Shown here piece after piece: positions 35,849 through 45,636 of a DNA stretch of 64,000 nucleotides. The stretch lies in contig CACFAG010000004.1 in assembly GCA_902564235.1 (NCBI GenBank), positions 16,565 through 80,564 on the forward strand, in the 5' to 3' direction. The notes under the pieces were generated by a model. The model was given only the letters and a program-made list of their open reading frames with translations, searched no databases and was not told the origin of the DNA. A program made the translations under genes and the position numbers. The DNA comes from an uncultured Prochlorococcus sp. (lineage in GTDB: Bacteria > Cyanobacteriota > Cyanobacteriia > PCC-6307 > Cyanobiaceae). Every line of letters begins with the position of its first letter. Position 1 is the first letter of the stretch.

Positions 35849-37505
35849 TAAATCTTTTTTGAATTTTTTGATCTAACTTTTGTCTAGTATGGCATTCCCA
35901 CTTTTTATCTTTATCTGGAAAATCATCTCTGTAATGCCCTCCTCTACTCTCTTCTCTAAATAAACAAGCTTTTAATAAAGTTATTGTGGTAATTTGTCTA
36001 TTCTTTAAATCAAGTAAAAGATTCAGTGCCCTCCTATTACGCTCACTCAATTTCATTTGTTGATGAAATTCTATTTTTTCAAGAGAACTTAGTAAAGCAT
36101 TTTTTTGTAATTGAGAAATATCATTTTGAATATAATGCAGAAAATTAGTCATATTTACCTTATTTCGAGAGACGCCTAAATTTGACCAACATAGTTTTCT
36201 TAATTCATCGATTTTATCTGCAATTTTAGAGATCTGATCTTCTTTAGGATCTTGAATATCTAACTTTTGCAATAATCTCTCAAATATTACTAATTTAGGA
36301 GGATCATTCAAAACAATTGAAGACATTTTTCTGGCAAAAACAAGGCATTCCATCAGTGAATTGCTTGCCAATCTATTAGCACCATGTACACCGGTTGAAG
36401 CAACTTCTCCTACAGCATATAAGCCTTTTATTGAAGAAGAAGCATTTAAATCAGTTTTTACCCCTCCCATCCAATAGTGAGCTGCGGGAGCTACAGGAAT
36501 AACCTCATTTAAAGGGTTAACACCATAATCCTGACATCGACTTAATATAGTGGGAAATCGCTCTACAATTTTTTCAGGATCAATATATCTAAGATCTAAG
36601 CCAACATGATCAACCTTATTATCTTCCATATTCTTCATAATTGCCCTGCTTACCTGGTCTCTAGTAGCTAAATCACGATTTTTAAGATTTTTAACTGGGC
36701 TTTCACCATTTTTATCAACTAAAATAGCGCCTTCTCCTCTAAGTGCCTCAGATATTAAAAAGCAAGGTGCTCCATAAAATTTCAAAGCAGTTGGATGAAA
36801 TTGAACAAACTCCAAATCTTCAATAGCAGCTCCTGCTTTCCATGCAAGTGCAATTCCTTCTCCAGAGGATTGAGCAGGATTGGTTGTATTAGTAAATAAA
36901 TGCCCACCTCCACCCGTAGCCAAAACAACTGCTCTCGATTTAATCCAATATAAATTTGCGCCATCAAGAACCTGTACTCCTTTACATTCTTCATTATCAA
37001 TAAGAAGTTCAGTTACTCTTACACCCCTACAGTGAAGAATATTTTTTTTATTTTCAACATGATCTTCTAAAACTTCAACTAATGCTCTTCCAGTACGATC
37101 TTTAACATGCAAGACTCTCCTTCGAGAATGAGCTGCTTCTAGTGTAGTAGATAATTCATTAGAATTTTGATCGAAAATCATCCCTAAATTCTGTAATCTA
37201 TGGACACAAGCTGGAGCTTCCTTAACCAGCATTTCTACAGCTTGAAAATCACATAGTCCATCCCCTGCTCTTAAAGTATCATTAGCATGAAGATCGAATG
37301 AATCGTCTTGTCTGATAACAGATGCTATTCCTCCTTGCGCCCATCTACTAGAAGATACCTTGCTAGTGTTTCTATTTAAAAGAAGCACTTTTAAATTTGT
37401 TGGCAATTCAAGGGAAGTCATTAGTCCAGCAGCTCCAGCACCTATAACGATTACATCCCAATCATTTATAGGTATAGGTTCTTGCGAAAATGGGGGCCTA
37501 AGCAT
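35838..37505 (-). CDS. nadB: L-aspartate oxidase
   Basis: FAD enzyme that oxidises aspartate to iminoaspartate, the first step of NAD synthesis. The 555-aa protein has the dinucleotide motif VIVIGAGAAGLMTSLEL, SSRWAQGGIASVI, ATGGGGHLFTNTTNP, EFVQFHPTAL and the active-site APAAHYWMGGVKTDLNASSSIKGLYAVGE. The pattern is NadB rather than succinate dehydrogenase because of the SSRWAQGGIA segment and the C-terminal helical part. It overlaps DUF3120 by one base (on the minus strand). Confidence 0.93.
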   Translation of the reverse strand: MLRPPFSQEPIPINDWDVIVIGAGAAGLMTSLELPTNLKVLLLNRNTSKVSSSRWAQGGIASVIRQDDSFDLHANDTLRAGDGLCDFQAVEMLVKEAPACVHRLQNLGMIFDQNSNELSTTLEAAHSRRRVLHVKDRTGRALVEVLEDHVENKKNILHCRGVRVTELLIDNEECKGVQVLDGANLYWIKSRAVVLATGGGGHLFTNTTNPAQSSGEGIALAWKAGAAIEDLEFVQFHPTALKFYGAPCFLISEALRGEGAILVDKNGESPVKNLKNRDLATRDQVSRAIMKNMEDNKVDHVGLDLRYIDPEKIVERFPTILSRCQDYGVNPLNEVIPVAPAAHYWMGGVKTDLNASSSIKGLYAVGEVASTGVHGANRLASNSLMECLVFARKMSSIVLNDPPKLVIFERLLQKLDIQDPKEDQISKIADKIDELRKLCWSNLGVSRNKVNMTNFLHYIQNDISQLQKNALLSSLEKIEFHQQMKLSERNRRALNLLLDLKNRQITTITLLKACLFREESRGGHYRDDFPDKDKKWECHTRQKLDQKIQKRFIKN

Positions 37506-38272
37506 TAAACCAATCCACTTAGAGTTGGTTGCATGATGGCTAAAACAATAAAAATACCATCAACAATTAGTGTCGTTTGAATTACATAACTGGAAACTAA
37601 GAGTGCTTTACCACTAGTAGTATTAATTGTCGCAGAATCAAAAATTTCTTTTGAGATAAACCATAGTATAAGTGCAACAAAAACAATAATAGATAATGAT
37701 TTTATATGAATAAGACTCTCTGAGGTTTCTTTAAGAATTAGTGGTGCAGTTTCAGAATCTGCTGCAATAACAAGCCTCCATTGATCCATTATCCCTATTA
37801 AAAATATTGTAATATCAGTAACTGCAGTTCCAAAGAGAGATGATATGTAAAAACTAGAACCAATTTTCCAATTTGTACCAAGTCCAATTAAAGCTAATGG
37901 GAGGACTACAGCCTCAACAGGAATGTGTAGGATAGGAAATGGGCTTAACCAACCCCAAAACAAACATCCACCCAGCCAACTGCCTGACACACCAAGTAAT
38001 AATGAAATTACAATAAACCATTTATTTGAATCTCTCTGATTCAAAACAAATACTCCTAAGAGAATAACAAAAGTAAAACAAAGAGCACTTATTGGTTCGA
38101 ACCTAACCCAAGGAGCTTGCACAAAAATAGGTAAAATTACAAAAAAAGAAGACCACAACCTTAAAGAAATTGGCCTCGACAAAAAAGTGCTTTCATATGA
38201 ATCAACTTTTTGATGCAATTCATAGCTCAATTTATCTTTCACTTCTAGATTTTTTGTAATTAATTCTTTCAA
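37505..38272 (-). CDS. DUF3120 membrane protein
   Basis: A 255-aa protein with about six hydrophobic segments (for example LWSSFFVILPIFVQAPWVRFEPISALCFTFVILLGVFVL). Its central GCLFWGWLSPFPILHIPVEAVVLPLALIGL is, as I recall, a hallmark of the cyanobacterial DUF3120 family, function unknown. Overlaps the start of nadB by one base, so the two are likely translated from one mRNA. The 186 bases upstream hold nothing else I can support. Confidence 0.75.
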   Translation of the reverse strand: MKELITKNLEVKDKLSYELHQKVDSYESTFLSRPISLRLWSSFFVILPIFVQAPWVRFEPISALCFTFVILLGVFVLNQRDSNKWFIVISLLLGVSGSWLGGCLFWGWLSPFPILHIPVEAVVLPLALIGLGTNWKIGSSFYISSLFGTAVTDITIFLIGIMDQWRLVIAADSETAPLILKETSESLIHIKSLSIIVFVALILWFISKEIFDSATINTTSGKALLVSSYVIQTTLIVDGIFIVLAIMQPTLSGLV

Positions 38273-38458
38273 TTAACAAAATTTATCAGGTTGTTTTAAA
38301 TAATTTAAATCGTGGTTTTAAAAACTGCGAATTTTATATTTTAATAAAGTGAAGACCCTTAATTTCAAACCATATTTACTATTTTAAAAGTATTTAATAC
38401 ACTTTGGATCAAATATGAGTTTAGAATGAAAATAAAGAAGAATATCTTAAGTTAAATT

Positions 38459-39868
38459 GTGTGGCAAGAAATTAATTACAAAGAAGATTTAAATGATCAT
38501 CTAGTCCCCAATATTTCTAAAGTAAATCCTGCAGAAATTGAAAGTATCGAAGCTAACTCCATTGCTCAAGAAATAGGATTTGAATCAGGTGATTCCATAA
38601 TTAGTATTAATGGGAAAAAACCTAGAGATCTAATTGATTATCAGATTCTCATTAGTGAAGTAAATTTAAACATATCAGTTTTAGATAAAAATCATGAAAT
38701 CCACAATATAAGTATTGAAAAAGACCAAGACGTCAATTTAGGTATTAATTTTAAAGATGCATTATTTGATTCAATTAAGCAATGCAATAATAGATGTCCA
38801 TTTTGTTTTATTGATCAACAGCCAAGTGGTAAAAGAAAAAGTCTTTACATAAAAGATGATGATTACAGATTAAGTTTTCTTTATGGTTCTTATCTAACTC
38901 TTACGAATTTAAAAAAAGAAGATTGGGATAGAATTTCTACACAAAAACTTTCACCACTTTTTATCTCTGTTCATGCGACTGATCCTGAAACTCGAGAAAA
39001 GTTATTAAAAAATAAAAAAGCAGGAGTAATTCTTGATCAAATCTCCTGGTTTGAAAAAAACTCTATACAAATACATACTCAAATTGTTGTATGTCCAGAA
39101 GTTAATGACGGAGACATACTTGAGAAATCAATTTTTGAACTTGCTAAATTTTACAAAAAAAATTCTCAAACAGTCCTTTCAGTTGCAATAGTTCCTGTAG
39201 GACTTACCAAATTTAGACCTGAAGATGATGGCTTAAAATCGATAAGCTCAGAATATGCGATAAAAACAATCAAACAAGTAGAAAGAATTCAAGCCTTATT
39301 ACAAAATAGTCTTGGAACTCGTTTTTGTTGGCTAGCAGACGAATGGTATCTAATAGCTGGTATAAATTTACCTAGTTACAACTCATACGAAAATATGCCA
39401 CAAGAATCTAATGGAGTGGGCTCGATTAGAAGCTTTCTAAAAACACTAAGTGTGAAGACTAAAAACCTACCCAAAAAAGTAAAAAGTCCAAAAAAAGTTA
39501 GTTGGATTGTTGGCAAACTAGTCTATGAAGCCCTAATACCCTCAGTTAGAAAATTAAATTTGATCGATGGATTGACAGTTAATTTATATGGTCTACCAAG
39601 TACTTATTGGGGACAAGAGCAAGTTGTGACTGGACTTTTAACTGGAGAAGATCTAATTCTTGGCCTGCAAAATAAGGATTTAGGAGAGGCTATTTACATA
39701 CCATCAATAATGTTAAAAATTAATACTGATTTATTTTTAGATGATAAAAATATAAAAGAAGTAGAAAATCAATTAAATACAAAAATTCACGTTCTTGATG
39801 ATTCAAATGATATTATAGATACTTTGATTGGAAAATCGAAAAACCCTGATAATATAAAAAATGCTTAG
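38459..39868 (+). CDS. PDZ-radical SAM-DUF512 protein
   Basis: A 469-aa protein with a PDZ-like N-terminus (IESIEANSIAQEIGFESGDSIISINGKKPRDLIDYQILI), the radical-SAM cluster CNNRCPFCFIDQQP near residue 109 and a C-terminal DUF512 domain including FCWLADEWYLIAGINLPSYNSYENMPQESNGVGSI. This architecture is a known cyanobacterial and Gram-positive family of unknown function, once called Fe-S oxidoreductase. The start is GTG at 38459. It overlaps tolC by 8 bases. Confidence 0.87.
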   Translation: MWQEINYKEDLNDHLVPNISKVNPAEIESIEANSIAQEIGFESGDSIISINGKKPRDLIDYQILISEVNLNISVLDKNHEIHNISIEKDQDVNLGINFKDALFDSIKQCNNRCPFCFIDQQPSGKRKSLYIKDDDYRLSFLYGSYLTLTNLKKEDWDRISTQKLSPLFISVHATDPETREKLLKNKKAGVILDQISWFEKNSIQIHTQIVVCPEVNDGDILEKSIFELAKFYKKNSQTVLSVAIVPVGLTKFRPEDDGLKSISSEYAIKTIKQVERIQALLQNSLGTRFCWLADEWYLIAGINLPSYNSYENMPQESNGVGSIRSFLKTLSVKTKNLPKKVKSPKKVSWIVGKLVYEALIPSVRKLNLIDGLTVNLYGLPSTYWGQEQVVTGLLTGEDLILGLQNKDLGEAIYIPSIMLKINTDLFLDDKNIKEVENQLNTKIHVLDDSNDIIDTLIGKSKNPDNIKNA

Positions 39869-41294
39869 AAGAGTAATAAATTCTATCTTATTCTTGCCTC
39901 TTGCTTTATGTATAAAATCTACAAGTGCACAACCTAGCGAAACAAAAAATTATATTGATGCTGTTTTAAAAGAAAAACCAAATAATCTATTTGTTAGTTA
40001 TCGAGAAATAGAAAAAATTATCTTAAATAATCAAGAATTAAAATCATTACAAAAATTAGTTACCTCTGCAAACTTTAATCTTTCGAGTCAAATTGCTCAA
40101 AGATATCCATCCTTAGATTTTCAAGCTAATGGATTGCCAAAATATGTCGCGGGTAAAAATTACAGTAACAAGTCACCCACTTTAAAAACATCACAATTTT
40201 CAGCTAACCCTTCTATAAATATTAAATGGGATTTAATTGATCCCCTTAGAGGATCTGAAATTAAAATTGCCAAGTTAAATTACAATATTGCAAAAAATAA
40301 TTATGAGATTAAGAAAAAAGATTTAATTCAAGAAGCAAGAATGAGATATCACAAGTACCAGAAGTCATATCAAGATATTCAAAATAAAAAATTCACACTT
40401 GATTTATCAATTACGAGTTTAAACAATGCTAAAGCTAAATTAGATGCAGGAATTGGGACAAAATTTGAAGTACTTGAAGCAGAAACCCAACTATCTCGAG
40501 ATAAACAATCCCTTAATGAAAAGAAAATAGAATATGAAATTAATAAATTGTCCCTTAAAGAAATTCTTAATATTAAAGGGAATTTTAATACTAACAATCA
40601 GCAAAATTTAATGGGGTTCTGGAATCATAGATTGAATAAAAATATTAATGAAGGTTTAGATAAAAATCTTTCCTTAAAAAACTCACTTCTTCAAAAATCA
40701 ATCAAAAAGAACCAAGCAAATAGTTTTTTATCTCAAAATAAGCCAAATATTTACATCAGCAACACATTCTCTAGTGCGTTTACCAAGGGTGACTCATTAT
40801 CTGAGATTATTGACTCTGAAGAATCTGGATCTAACTATACAAATACAATAAGCCTAAATTTTGCATGGAGTATTTTTAATGGAGGGCAAAATAAGAAATC
40901 TTACAAATCAAAAATAGCAGATGCAGAAGCCCAAGAATATTCTTACAAAAACCTAAAAAATATTTTGACCACAAACATTAATAAAGCCTATTTAAATCTT
41001 AAATTAAATGAAGGAAAAATAATTTCTTCTCTCAAAGAAATTGAATCCAGTAAAGAGTCAGTAAGACTTGCCAGACTTAGATATGATGTTGGAATATCGA
41101 CTCTCAAAGATGTACTGATAAGACAAAGTGAATTAAGTAATGCAAAATCAAAAAAAATTAATGCTCTTTACAATTACAACTTAAATTTAGATGAATTAGA
41201 AAGATTAACTTTTCTTGAAATAAGTAAAAATTGTGAGAGTAACAATAATAATAAAGTTAAAGATTTAGATTCTATTTGCAATATCCCAAGATGA
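39861..41294 (+). CDS. tolC: TolC-family outer membrane efflux protein
   Basis: A 477-aa outer-membrane channel. Signal peptide MLRRVINSILFLPLALCIKSTSA, then two OEP halves rich in Asn/Lys coiled coil: NYNIAKNNYEIKKKDLIQEARMRYHKYQKSYQDIQN and the second ESVRLARLRYDVGISTLKDVLIRQSELSNAKSKK, the conserved 'RYDVGxxTxxDVLxxQ' helix of TolC proteins. Works with inner-membrane exporters not visible here. Overlaps the radical-SAM gene by 8 bases and the IMPase gene by 4 (ATGA), so these three form one unit. Confidence 0.9.
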   Translation: MLRRVINSILFLPLALCIKSTSAQPSETKNYIDAVLKEKPNNLFVSYREIEKIILNNQELKSLQKLVTSANFNLSSQIAQRYPSLDFQANGLPKYVAGKNYSNKSPTLKTSQFSANPSINIKWDLIDPLRGSEIKIAKLNYNIAKNNYEIKKKDLIQEARMRYHKYQKSYQDIQNKKFTLDLSITSLNNAKAKLDAGIGTKFEVLEAETQLSRDKQSLNEKKIEYEINKLSLKEILNIKGNFNTNNQQNLMGFWNHRLNKNINEGLDKNLSLKNSLLQKSIKKNQANSFLSQNKPNIYISNTFSSAFTKGDSLSEIIDSEESGSNYTNTISLNFAWSIFNGGQNKKSYKSKIADAEAQEYSYKNLKNILTTNINKAYLNLKLNEGKIISSLKEIESSKESVRLARLRYDVGISTLKDVLIRQSELSNAKSKKINALYNYNLNLDELERLTFLEISKNCESNNNNKVKDLDSICNIPR

Positions 41295-42091
41295 ATCCAC
41301 CAAAGTTAACTAATAACCAATTAAGTGAATTAGATTCTTTATTTGAGTTAGTTAGTCAACGTCAGAAAAAAGATTTTGGAAACATTAGCGCTAGTAATAA
41401 AGCAGATGGATCCTTATTAACCAGTTGTGATTTATGGAGTGATAAAACAATCGTAGATGGACTAGCTTCAATAGCGCCAGGTGAGGGCGTCCTAAGCGAA
41501 GAAGGGGGAAAGTTGATTCCTAACACTAAAGCTTATTGGGTGGTCGATCCACTTGATGGCACAACAAATTTTGCTGCAGGTATTCCTTACTGGTCTATAT
41601 CAGTAGCAAGGTTCTTCGATGGCAAACCGCAATGTTCTTTTTTAATTATCCCTACATTGGGAAAAAAGTTTTTATCCATTAAAGGTGAAGGTGTTTGGTT
41701 GAACAACCGAAAAATAGAGCCTAGCCAGAATAATCACCAAAGTGAATGCATTTCTTTATGTAGTAGGTCTATAAAAATTTTACAAAAAAACCCAAACTCA
41801 GTATTTCCTGGCAAAATCAGACTCTTGGGTGTATCAAGTTTAAATTTAACTAGTGTAGCGATGGGACAAACCTTCGGAGCAATAGAATCAACCCCCAAGA
41901 TATGGGATATTGCAGCGGCATGGCTGCTATTAGAAGAACTCAATTGTTCCATAGAGTGGTTAGAGAGAAATCCTTTAACTTTAGTGTCAGGACAAAACTT
42001 GAGCGATGTAAATTTTCCATTAATTGCTTGTAGATCAATAGAAAAAATTAAAATCTTAAAGCCATGGGGTAATTTATTATTGGATAAATAG
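41291..42091 (+). CDS. Inositol-monophosphatase-family phosphatase
   Basis: A 266-aa phosphatase of the IMPase/FBPase superfamily. The Mg-binding motif VVDPLDGTTNFAAGIPYWSIS near residue 83 is clear, with GVLSEEGG just before it and WDIAAAWLLLEEL near 206. I chose the ATG at 41291 because it overlaps the tolC stop as ATGA; the ORF track starts five codons earlier. Substrates in the family include inositol phosphates, histidinol phosphate and PAP; the sequence alone does not decide. Confidence 0.87.
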   Translation: MNPPKLTNNQLSELDSLFELVSQRQKKDFGNISASNKADGSLLTSCDLWSDKTIVDGLASIAPGEGVLSEEGGKLIPNTKAYWVVDPLDGTTNFAAGIPYWSISVARFFDGKPQCSFLIIPTLGKKFLSIKGEGVWLNNRKIEPSQNNHQSECISLCSRSIKILQKNPNSVFPGKIRLLGVSSLNLTSVAMGQTFGAIESTPKIWDIAAAWLLLEELNCSIEWLERNPLTLVSGQNLSDVNFPLIACRSIEKIKILKPWGNLLLDK

Positions 42092-42163
42092 TTGCATCAT
42101 AAATAATTAATTGCTTGAAAAATTTCTTAATCAGATAGAATAAAAAACAAATAAAAAAAATAT

Positions 42164-43093
42164 TTGAAGAAAATTAATATGCAGCAAAGCTCAAAATGGA
42201 TACTGAAAAGTTTATGGGGAGCTTGTGAGAGATGGAGCAAATCTGATTGTATTGATTTAAGTGCTGCGTTTGCGTACTACACCCTACAATCATTTTTTCC
42301 CATTCTTCTAATTTCTCTTTCAATAGCATCATGGTTCCTAGGCAAACAAGAAGGATTAGATCAACAAATTATTTCTATTGCTGCCCAGCTTTTACCTCCT
42401 TCTGTAGTTGAATTAGTAGAAACAACATTATTTAATTTGATTGATCAAGGTTTTGGGGCAGGTATTCTGGGTGCTATGTTTTTGCTTTTTACAGCAGGAA
42501 ATGCATATCTATCTCTTCAAAGAGGCTCAGACAGACTTTGGGAAGACGAAATACCTTCTAAAAAAGTAAATGCTGCTTGGAGAGTACAAGCTTCAAGATT
42601 TCTTCGAAATAGAGTTGAAGCCTTTTTAATAGTATTCTTTATAGGTTTCTTAATGGTATTAGATCAGATTAGTGCAAATCTTAGAATGATCCCAAGTAAT
42701 GTTTTAGAAAGTCTTTCAGAATCAAATAATCTTATTTCTGATTTTTTACTAAAGTTGCCGCTATTACAAGTTGGTAAGTTTGCAATACCGCTAATTGGCT
42801 TTTCTTTAATGGCTCTTTTATTACAAGCACTCTTACCTAGCAGAAAAGTCCCTTTAAGACCACTATTACCTGGTTCTTTACTTATTGGAATTGGTCTAAC
42901 AACTTTAAACCTAGCAGTAAGTAAAAGTATTCTCTCACTTGGAGCAAGATTTCAAGCATACGGTTTTATTGGAGGTTTTCTTGTACTTACTTTGTGGGTA
43001 TGGCTACTAGGAGTAATTTTATATTTTGGACAGTGTTGGAGCGTGGTTATTGCTAGTATGACTTTAATTAATAAAAAACAACGTAAGAGATAA
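42164..43093 (+). CDS. YihY/BrkB-family membrane protein
   Basis: A 309-aa inner-membrane protein with about six helices, once called ribonuclease BN-like, function unknown. It starts with KSLWGACERWSKSDCIDLSAAFAYYTLQSFFPILLISLSIASWFLG; the central LLFTAGNAYLSLQRGSDRLW and the end LKxxLPSRKVPLRPLLPGSLLIGIGLT..FIGGFLVLTLWVWLLGVILYFGQCW are typical of the YihY family. TTG at 42164 or ATG at 42179 (MQQSS) are both possible starts; the first is used by the ORF track. Confidence 0.87.
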   Translation: MKKINMQQSSKWILKSLWGACERWSKSDCIDLSAAFAYYTLQSFFPILLISLSIASWFLGKQEGLDQQIISIAAQLLPPSVVELVETTLFNLIDQGFGAGILGAMFLLFTAGNAYLSLQRGSDRLWEDEIPSKKVNAAWRVQASRFLRNRVEAFLIVFFIGFLMVLDQISANLRMIPSNVLESLSESNNLISDFLLKLPLLQVGKFAIPLIGFSLMALLLQALLPSRKVPLRPLLPGSLLIGIGLTTLNLAVSKSILSLGARFQAYGFIGGFLVLTLWVWLLGVILYFGQCWSVVIASMTLINKKQRKR

Positions 43094-43104
43094 CGAAAAC
43101 TAGA

Positions 43105-43446
43105 ATGTATTATTTTCTTAAAGCTAATAAAAGTTTTCTTACTTGTTCAGTAATATTACTTGTATTGATTCCAATTTTTGGGATTAACTTTTTCCTAAAC
43201 TTTCTCGGCAATATTATACTGCTTTTATTTCTAATTCCTCTTTTATTATTAGTTTTATTGTTTATAGGGATTAACTCTTACAAATCAAAAATTAACACAT
43301 GCAGTAGTTGTGGTGCAATATCCCTAGGTTTAAATAAAACCTGCGTTAACTGCGGTGCAGATTTGGAGAATATTGGCATAAGAAATCAACTAGATAAAAA
43401 GCCGAGTGAAACTACCATAGAAGTGAATGCAGAAGAAATAAAGTAA
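43105..43446 (+). CDS. Small membrane protein with zinc-ribbon C-terminus
   Basis: A 113-aa protein with two hydrophobic N-terminal segments (LTCSVILLVLIPIFGINFFLNFLGNIILLLFLIPLLLLVLLFIGI) followed by a rubredoxin-like knuckle pair CSSCG...CVNCG near residues 71-89, likely holding zinc, and an acidic tail. No family recognised. It follows yihY by 11 bases and may be cotranscribed. Converges on hli. Confidence 0.72.
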   Translation: MYYFLKANKSFLTCSVILLVLIPIFGINFFLNFLGNIILLLFLIPLLLLVLLFIGINSYKSKINTCSSCGAISLGLNKTCVNCGADLENIGIRNQLDKKPSETTIEVNAEEIK

Positions 43447-43449
43447 AAT

Positions 43450-43596
43450 CTAACCTATTCCAATTTGCCTAAGGATGCTCTGTCCAGTAATTAATTCAGT
43501 ACCAAGACCAATCAAAATACCCATCATTGCCATACGACCATTCCAAGTTTCTGCAAAATTTACAAAACCAAATCTAGGTTGATTGTCATCATTCAT
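43450..43596 (-). CDS. hli: High-light-inducible (Hli/Scp) protein
   Basis: A 48-aa gene missing from the ORF track: MNDDNQPRFGFVNFAETWNGRMAMMGILIGLGTELITGQSILRQIGIG. The core ETWNGRMAMMGILIG is the chlorophyll-binding helix of light-harvesting-like Hli proteins, and the tail matches short Hli forms. These bind chlorophyll and carotenoid near PSII and are induced by high light or stress in Prochlorococcus. Its stop is 4 bases from the convergent zinc-ribbon gene. It is the shorter of typical Hli sizes. Confidence 0.95.
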   Translation of the reverse strand: MNDDNQPRFGFVNFAETWNGRMAMMGILIGLGTELITGQSILRQIGIG

Positions 43597-43665
43597 GATT
43601 GATTAAAATATCTATCAAATCATCTTAACGTTTAAAAGAAAGATTTATGTAAAATAATAAATTTT

Positions 43666-44049
43666 TTATTTAACATGTCTAACGCCATCAACAGGTCGAT
43701 ATTCATCTCCAGTTAATTCCTCATATACAATTGCTGGCAATCCTGTATCAAACATTGTTTGCAATGCTTCTTTTAACATAGGGTTCCATCCTCCAGTACT
43801 CACTTTCCCATGCCTTACAGTCCAATCCCAAGTCCCTTGAAGATCTTTGGGTAATCTACCTTCTCTGTCTCTTCGGGCAACTAGATCTAAAGATTCAACT
43901 AAACCAACAACAACTGGATTTTTACCGTAAGAGGGAGTAAGACTTAATTCAAGTCTAACAGGATCTTCTTTAACCATTCTTAAACGAAATCTTGGCGGTA
44001 ATTTAAGTGATCTTATAACCGTTGAAACAATTTTAGTTCTTAATTCCAA
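43666..44049 (-). CDS. Unrecognised conserved-looking protein
   Basis: A 127-aa protein I cannot assign. It is soluble and Arg/Leu-rich: MELRTKIVSTVIRSLKLPPRFRLRMVKEDPVRLELSLTPSYGKNPVVVGLVESLDLVARRDREGRLPKDLQGTWDW, then GGWNPMLKEALQTMFDTGLPAIVYEELTGDEY. The Arg, Pro and Trp content is higher than most neighbours, a sign of strong constraint, so it is probably a conserved cyanobacterial protein. No signal, membrane or cofactor motif is seen. It is 28 bases after the DUF2973-like gene in the same direction. Confidence 0.75.
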   Translation of the reverse strand: MELRTKIVSTVIRSLKLPPRFRLRMVKEDPVRLELSLTPSYGKNPVVVGLVESLDLVARRDREGRLPKDLQGTWDWTVRHGKVSTGGWNPMLKEALQTMFDTGLPAIVYEELTGDEYRPVDGVRHVK

Positions 44050-44077
44050 TTTTTTTTCCCTTAAAATTTTAAATCTA

Positions 44078-44341
44078 TTAGTCAGTTGTTGAACCCTTTT
44101 CTTCTAAGGTAGAGTCATTGTCATTAGAGAATCTTACTGTTAAAAGCTCCTCTTCTGTTATATTTCCTGATTTGTCTAACAGTTCTGGGTGTATTGTAAA
44201 CTTTTTTTGTTTAAGGTTGGGAGTACTATAAAATTTTTTTTCTGACCCAGATATACCCCAACCATTGGACATCACTTTAAAAGCTTTCCAAACCAGAAAG
44301 GTTAAAGCTGCAGAATATATAATTGGGAAAAGAATAGTCAT
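44078..44341 (-). CDS. DUF2973-like membrane protein
   Basis: Using the Met at 44341 gives 87 aa (MTILFPIIYSAALTFLVWKAFKVMSNGWG...). One N-terminal membrane helix is followed by a cytosolic tail with FTIHPELLDKSGNITEEELLTVRFS, which resembles the cyanobacterial DUF2973 family. The ORF track starts 13 codons earlier. Function unknown. Adjacent to the 127-aa gene on the same strand. Confidence 0.68.
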   Translation of the reverse strand: MTILFPIIYSAALTFLVWKAFKVMSNGWGISGSEKKFYSTPNLKQKKFTIHPELLDKSGNITEEELLTVRFSNDNDSTLEEKGSTTD

Positions 44342-44509
44342 TGAACTTATGTATTGATATAGATATTTGATTATTATCATAGCCCGAAAAAAAAAAAATT
44401 AGTTATTTATGATATAAATTATTCTCTAAATTAAAAATAATTTTTTTAAAATATATTAGGCTTATATATATAACCTACTTAATTTATTCAGAGAATAAAA
44501 AAACCAAAA

Positions 44510-45631
44510 TTGGAAAGCTACAACCACAAGATATTACTACTCTTCTCTGTAATTACAATAGGAGTTATAAATCCAACAAATGTAATATCACAAGAATTAA
44601 CTAAACCAAAAATTAATGAAATTAATATAAATTCACACAAATCTTTTATAACTACAGCTGTAGAAAAAACTGGTTCTGCTGTGGTGACAATTGATACTCA
44701 AAGATATGTTAAAAAAAGAAATTTTCCAAACAATTCACAACTATTTCTAGACCCATATTTTGAAAGATTTTTTGGATTAGATTTACCCAAAGAAAATCAA
44801 CTAAAAATAGAGCAAAACCAAGGAAGTGGATTTATATTTGCAGATGGACTTGTTATGACTAATGCTCATGTCATAAATGGATCGGATAAGGTAATTGTTG
44901 GTTTAACCAATGGCAAAAAACTAAATGCAAAACTTATAGGTCAGGACTTTTTTACTGATTTAGCAGTCCTCAAGATTGAAGGTAAAGGACCTTGGCCAAA
45001 AGCACAATTAGGCGACTCAACAACAATTAAAGTTGGTGATTGGGCTATCGCAGTTGGAAATCCATTCGGACTAGAAAACACAGTTACACTTGGTATTATT
45101 AGTAATTTAAATAGAAACGTCTCACAATTAGGAATATATGATAAAAAACTTGAACTCATTCAAACAGACGCTGCTATTAATCCTGGGAATTCTGGAGGTC
45201 CACTGTTGAATAGAGATGGAGAAGTAATTGGTATCAATACATTAATCAGATCAGGCCCAGGGGCGGGTTTAAGTTTCGCAATCCCAATTAATAAGGCTAA
45301 GGAAATTGCCGATCAACTAATTAAAAATGGAAAAGTAATACATCCTATGATTGGGATCAGCCTAATAGATGAAAATAATCCTGAGACAAATAATAATGCC
45401 GTAAAAGTGGGTTATGTAGTACCCAATAGTCCGGCTGAAAAGAGTGGAATCATGATTAATGACATAATCATAAAAGTTGGTAATAAAGATATCAAAACAG
45501 CTTCAGAGGTAATAACCGAAATTAGCAAAAATGGTGTCAATAGACGAATAAATATACTACTGAAACGCCGAAATAAATTTATTAGTTTAAAAGTAATACC
45601 CACTGATATTACAAATCTACAAAATAACTAA
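44510..45631 (+). CDS. HtrA/Deg-family serine protease
   Basis: A 373-aa periplasmic or lumenal quality-control protease. An N-terminal leader (MESYNHKILLLFSVITIGVINPTNVIS from a TTG start) precedes a trypsin-like domain with the catalytic triad visible: His in TNAHVI, Asp in DLAVLKI and Ser in NPGNSGGP. A PDZ domain follows (VPNSPAEKSGIMINDIIIKVGNKDI). Which of HtrA, HhoA or HhoB is the ortholog cannot be decided. Divergent from DUF2973-like. Confidence 0.92.
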   Translation: MESYNHKILLLFSVITIGVINPTNVISQELTKPKINEININSHKSFITTAVEKTGSAVVTIDTQRYVKKRNFPNNSQLFLDPYFERFFGLDLPKENQLKIEQNQGSGFIFADGLVMTNAHVINGSDKVIVGLTNGKKLNAKLIGQDFFTDLAVLKIEGKGPWPKAQLGDSTTIKVGDWAIAVGNPFGLENTVTLGIISNLNRNVSQLGIYDKKLELIQTDAAINPGNSGGPLLNRDGEVIGINTLIRSGPGAGLSFAIPINKAKEIADQLIKNGKVIHPMIGISLIDENNPETNNNAVKVGYVVPNSPAEKSGIMINDIIIKVGNKDIKTASEVITEISKNGVNRRINILLKRRNKFISLKVIPTDITNLQNN

Positions 45632-45636
45632 AAGTT

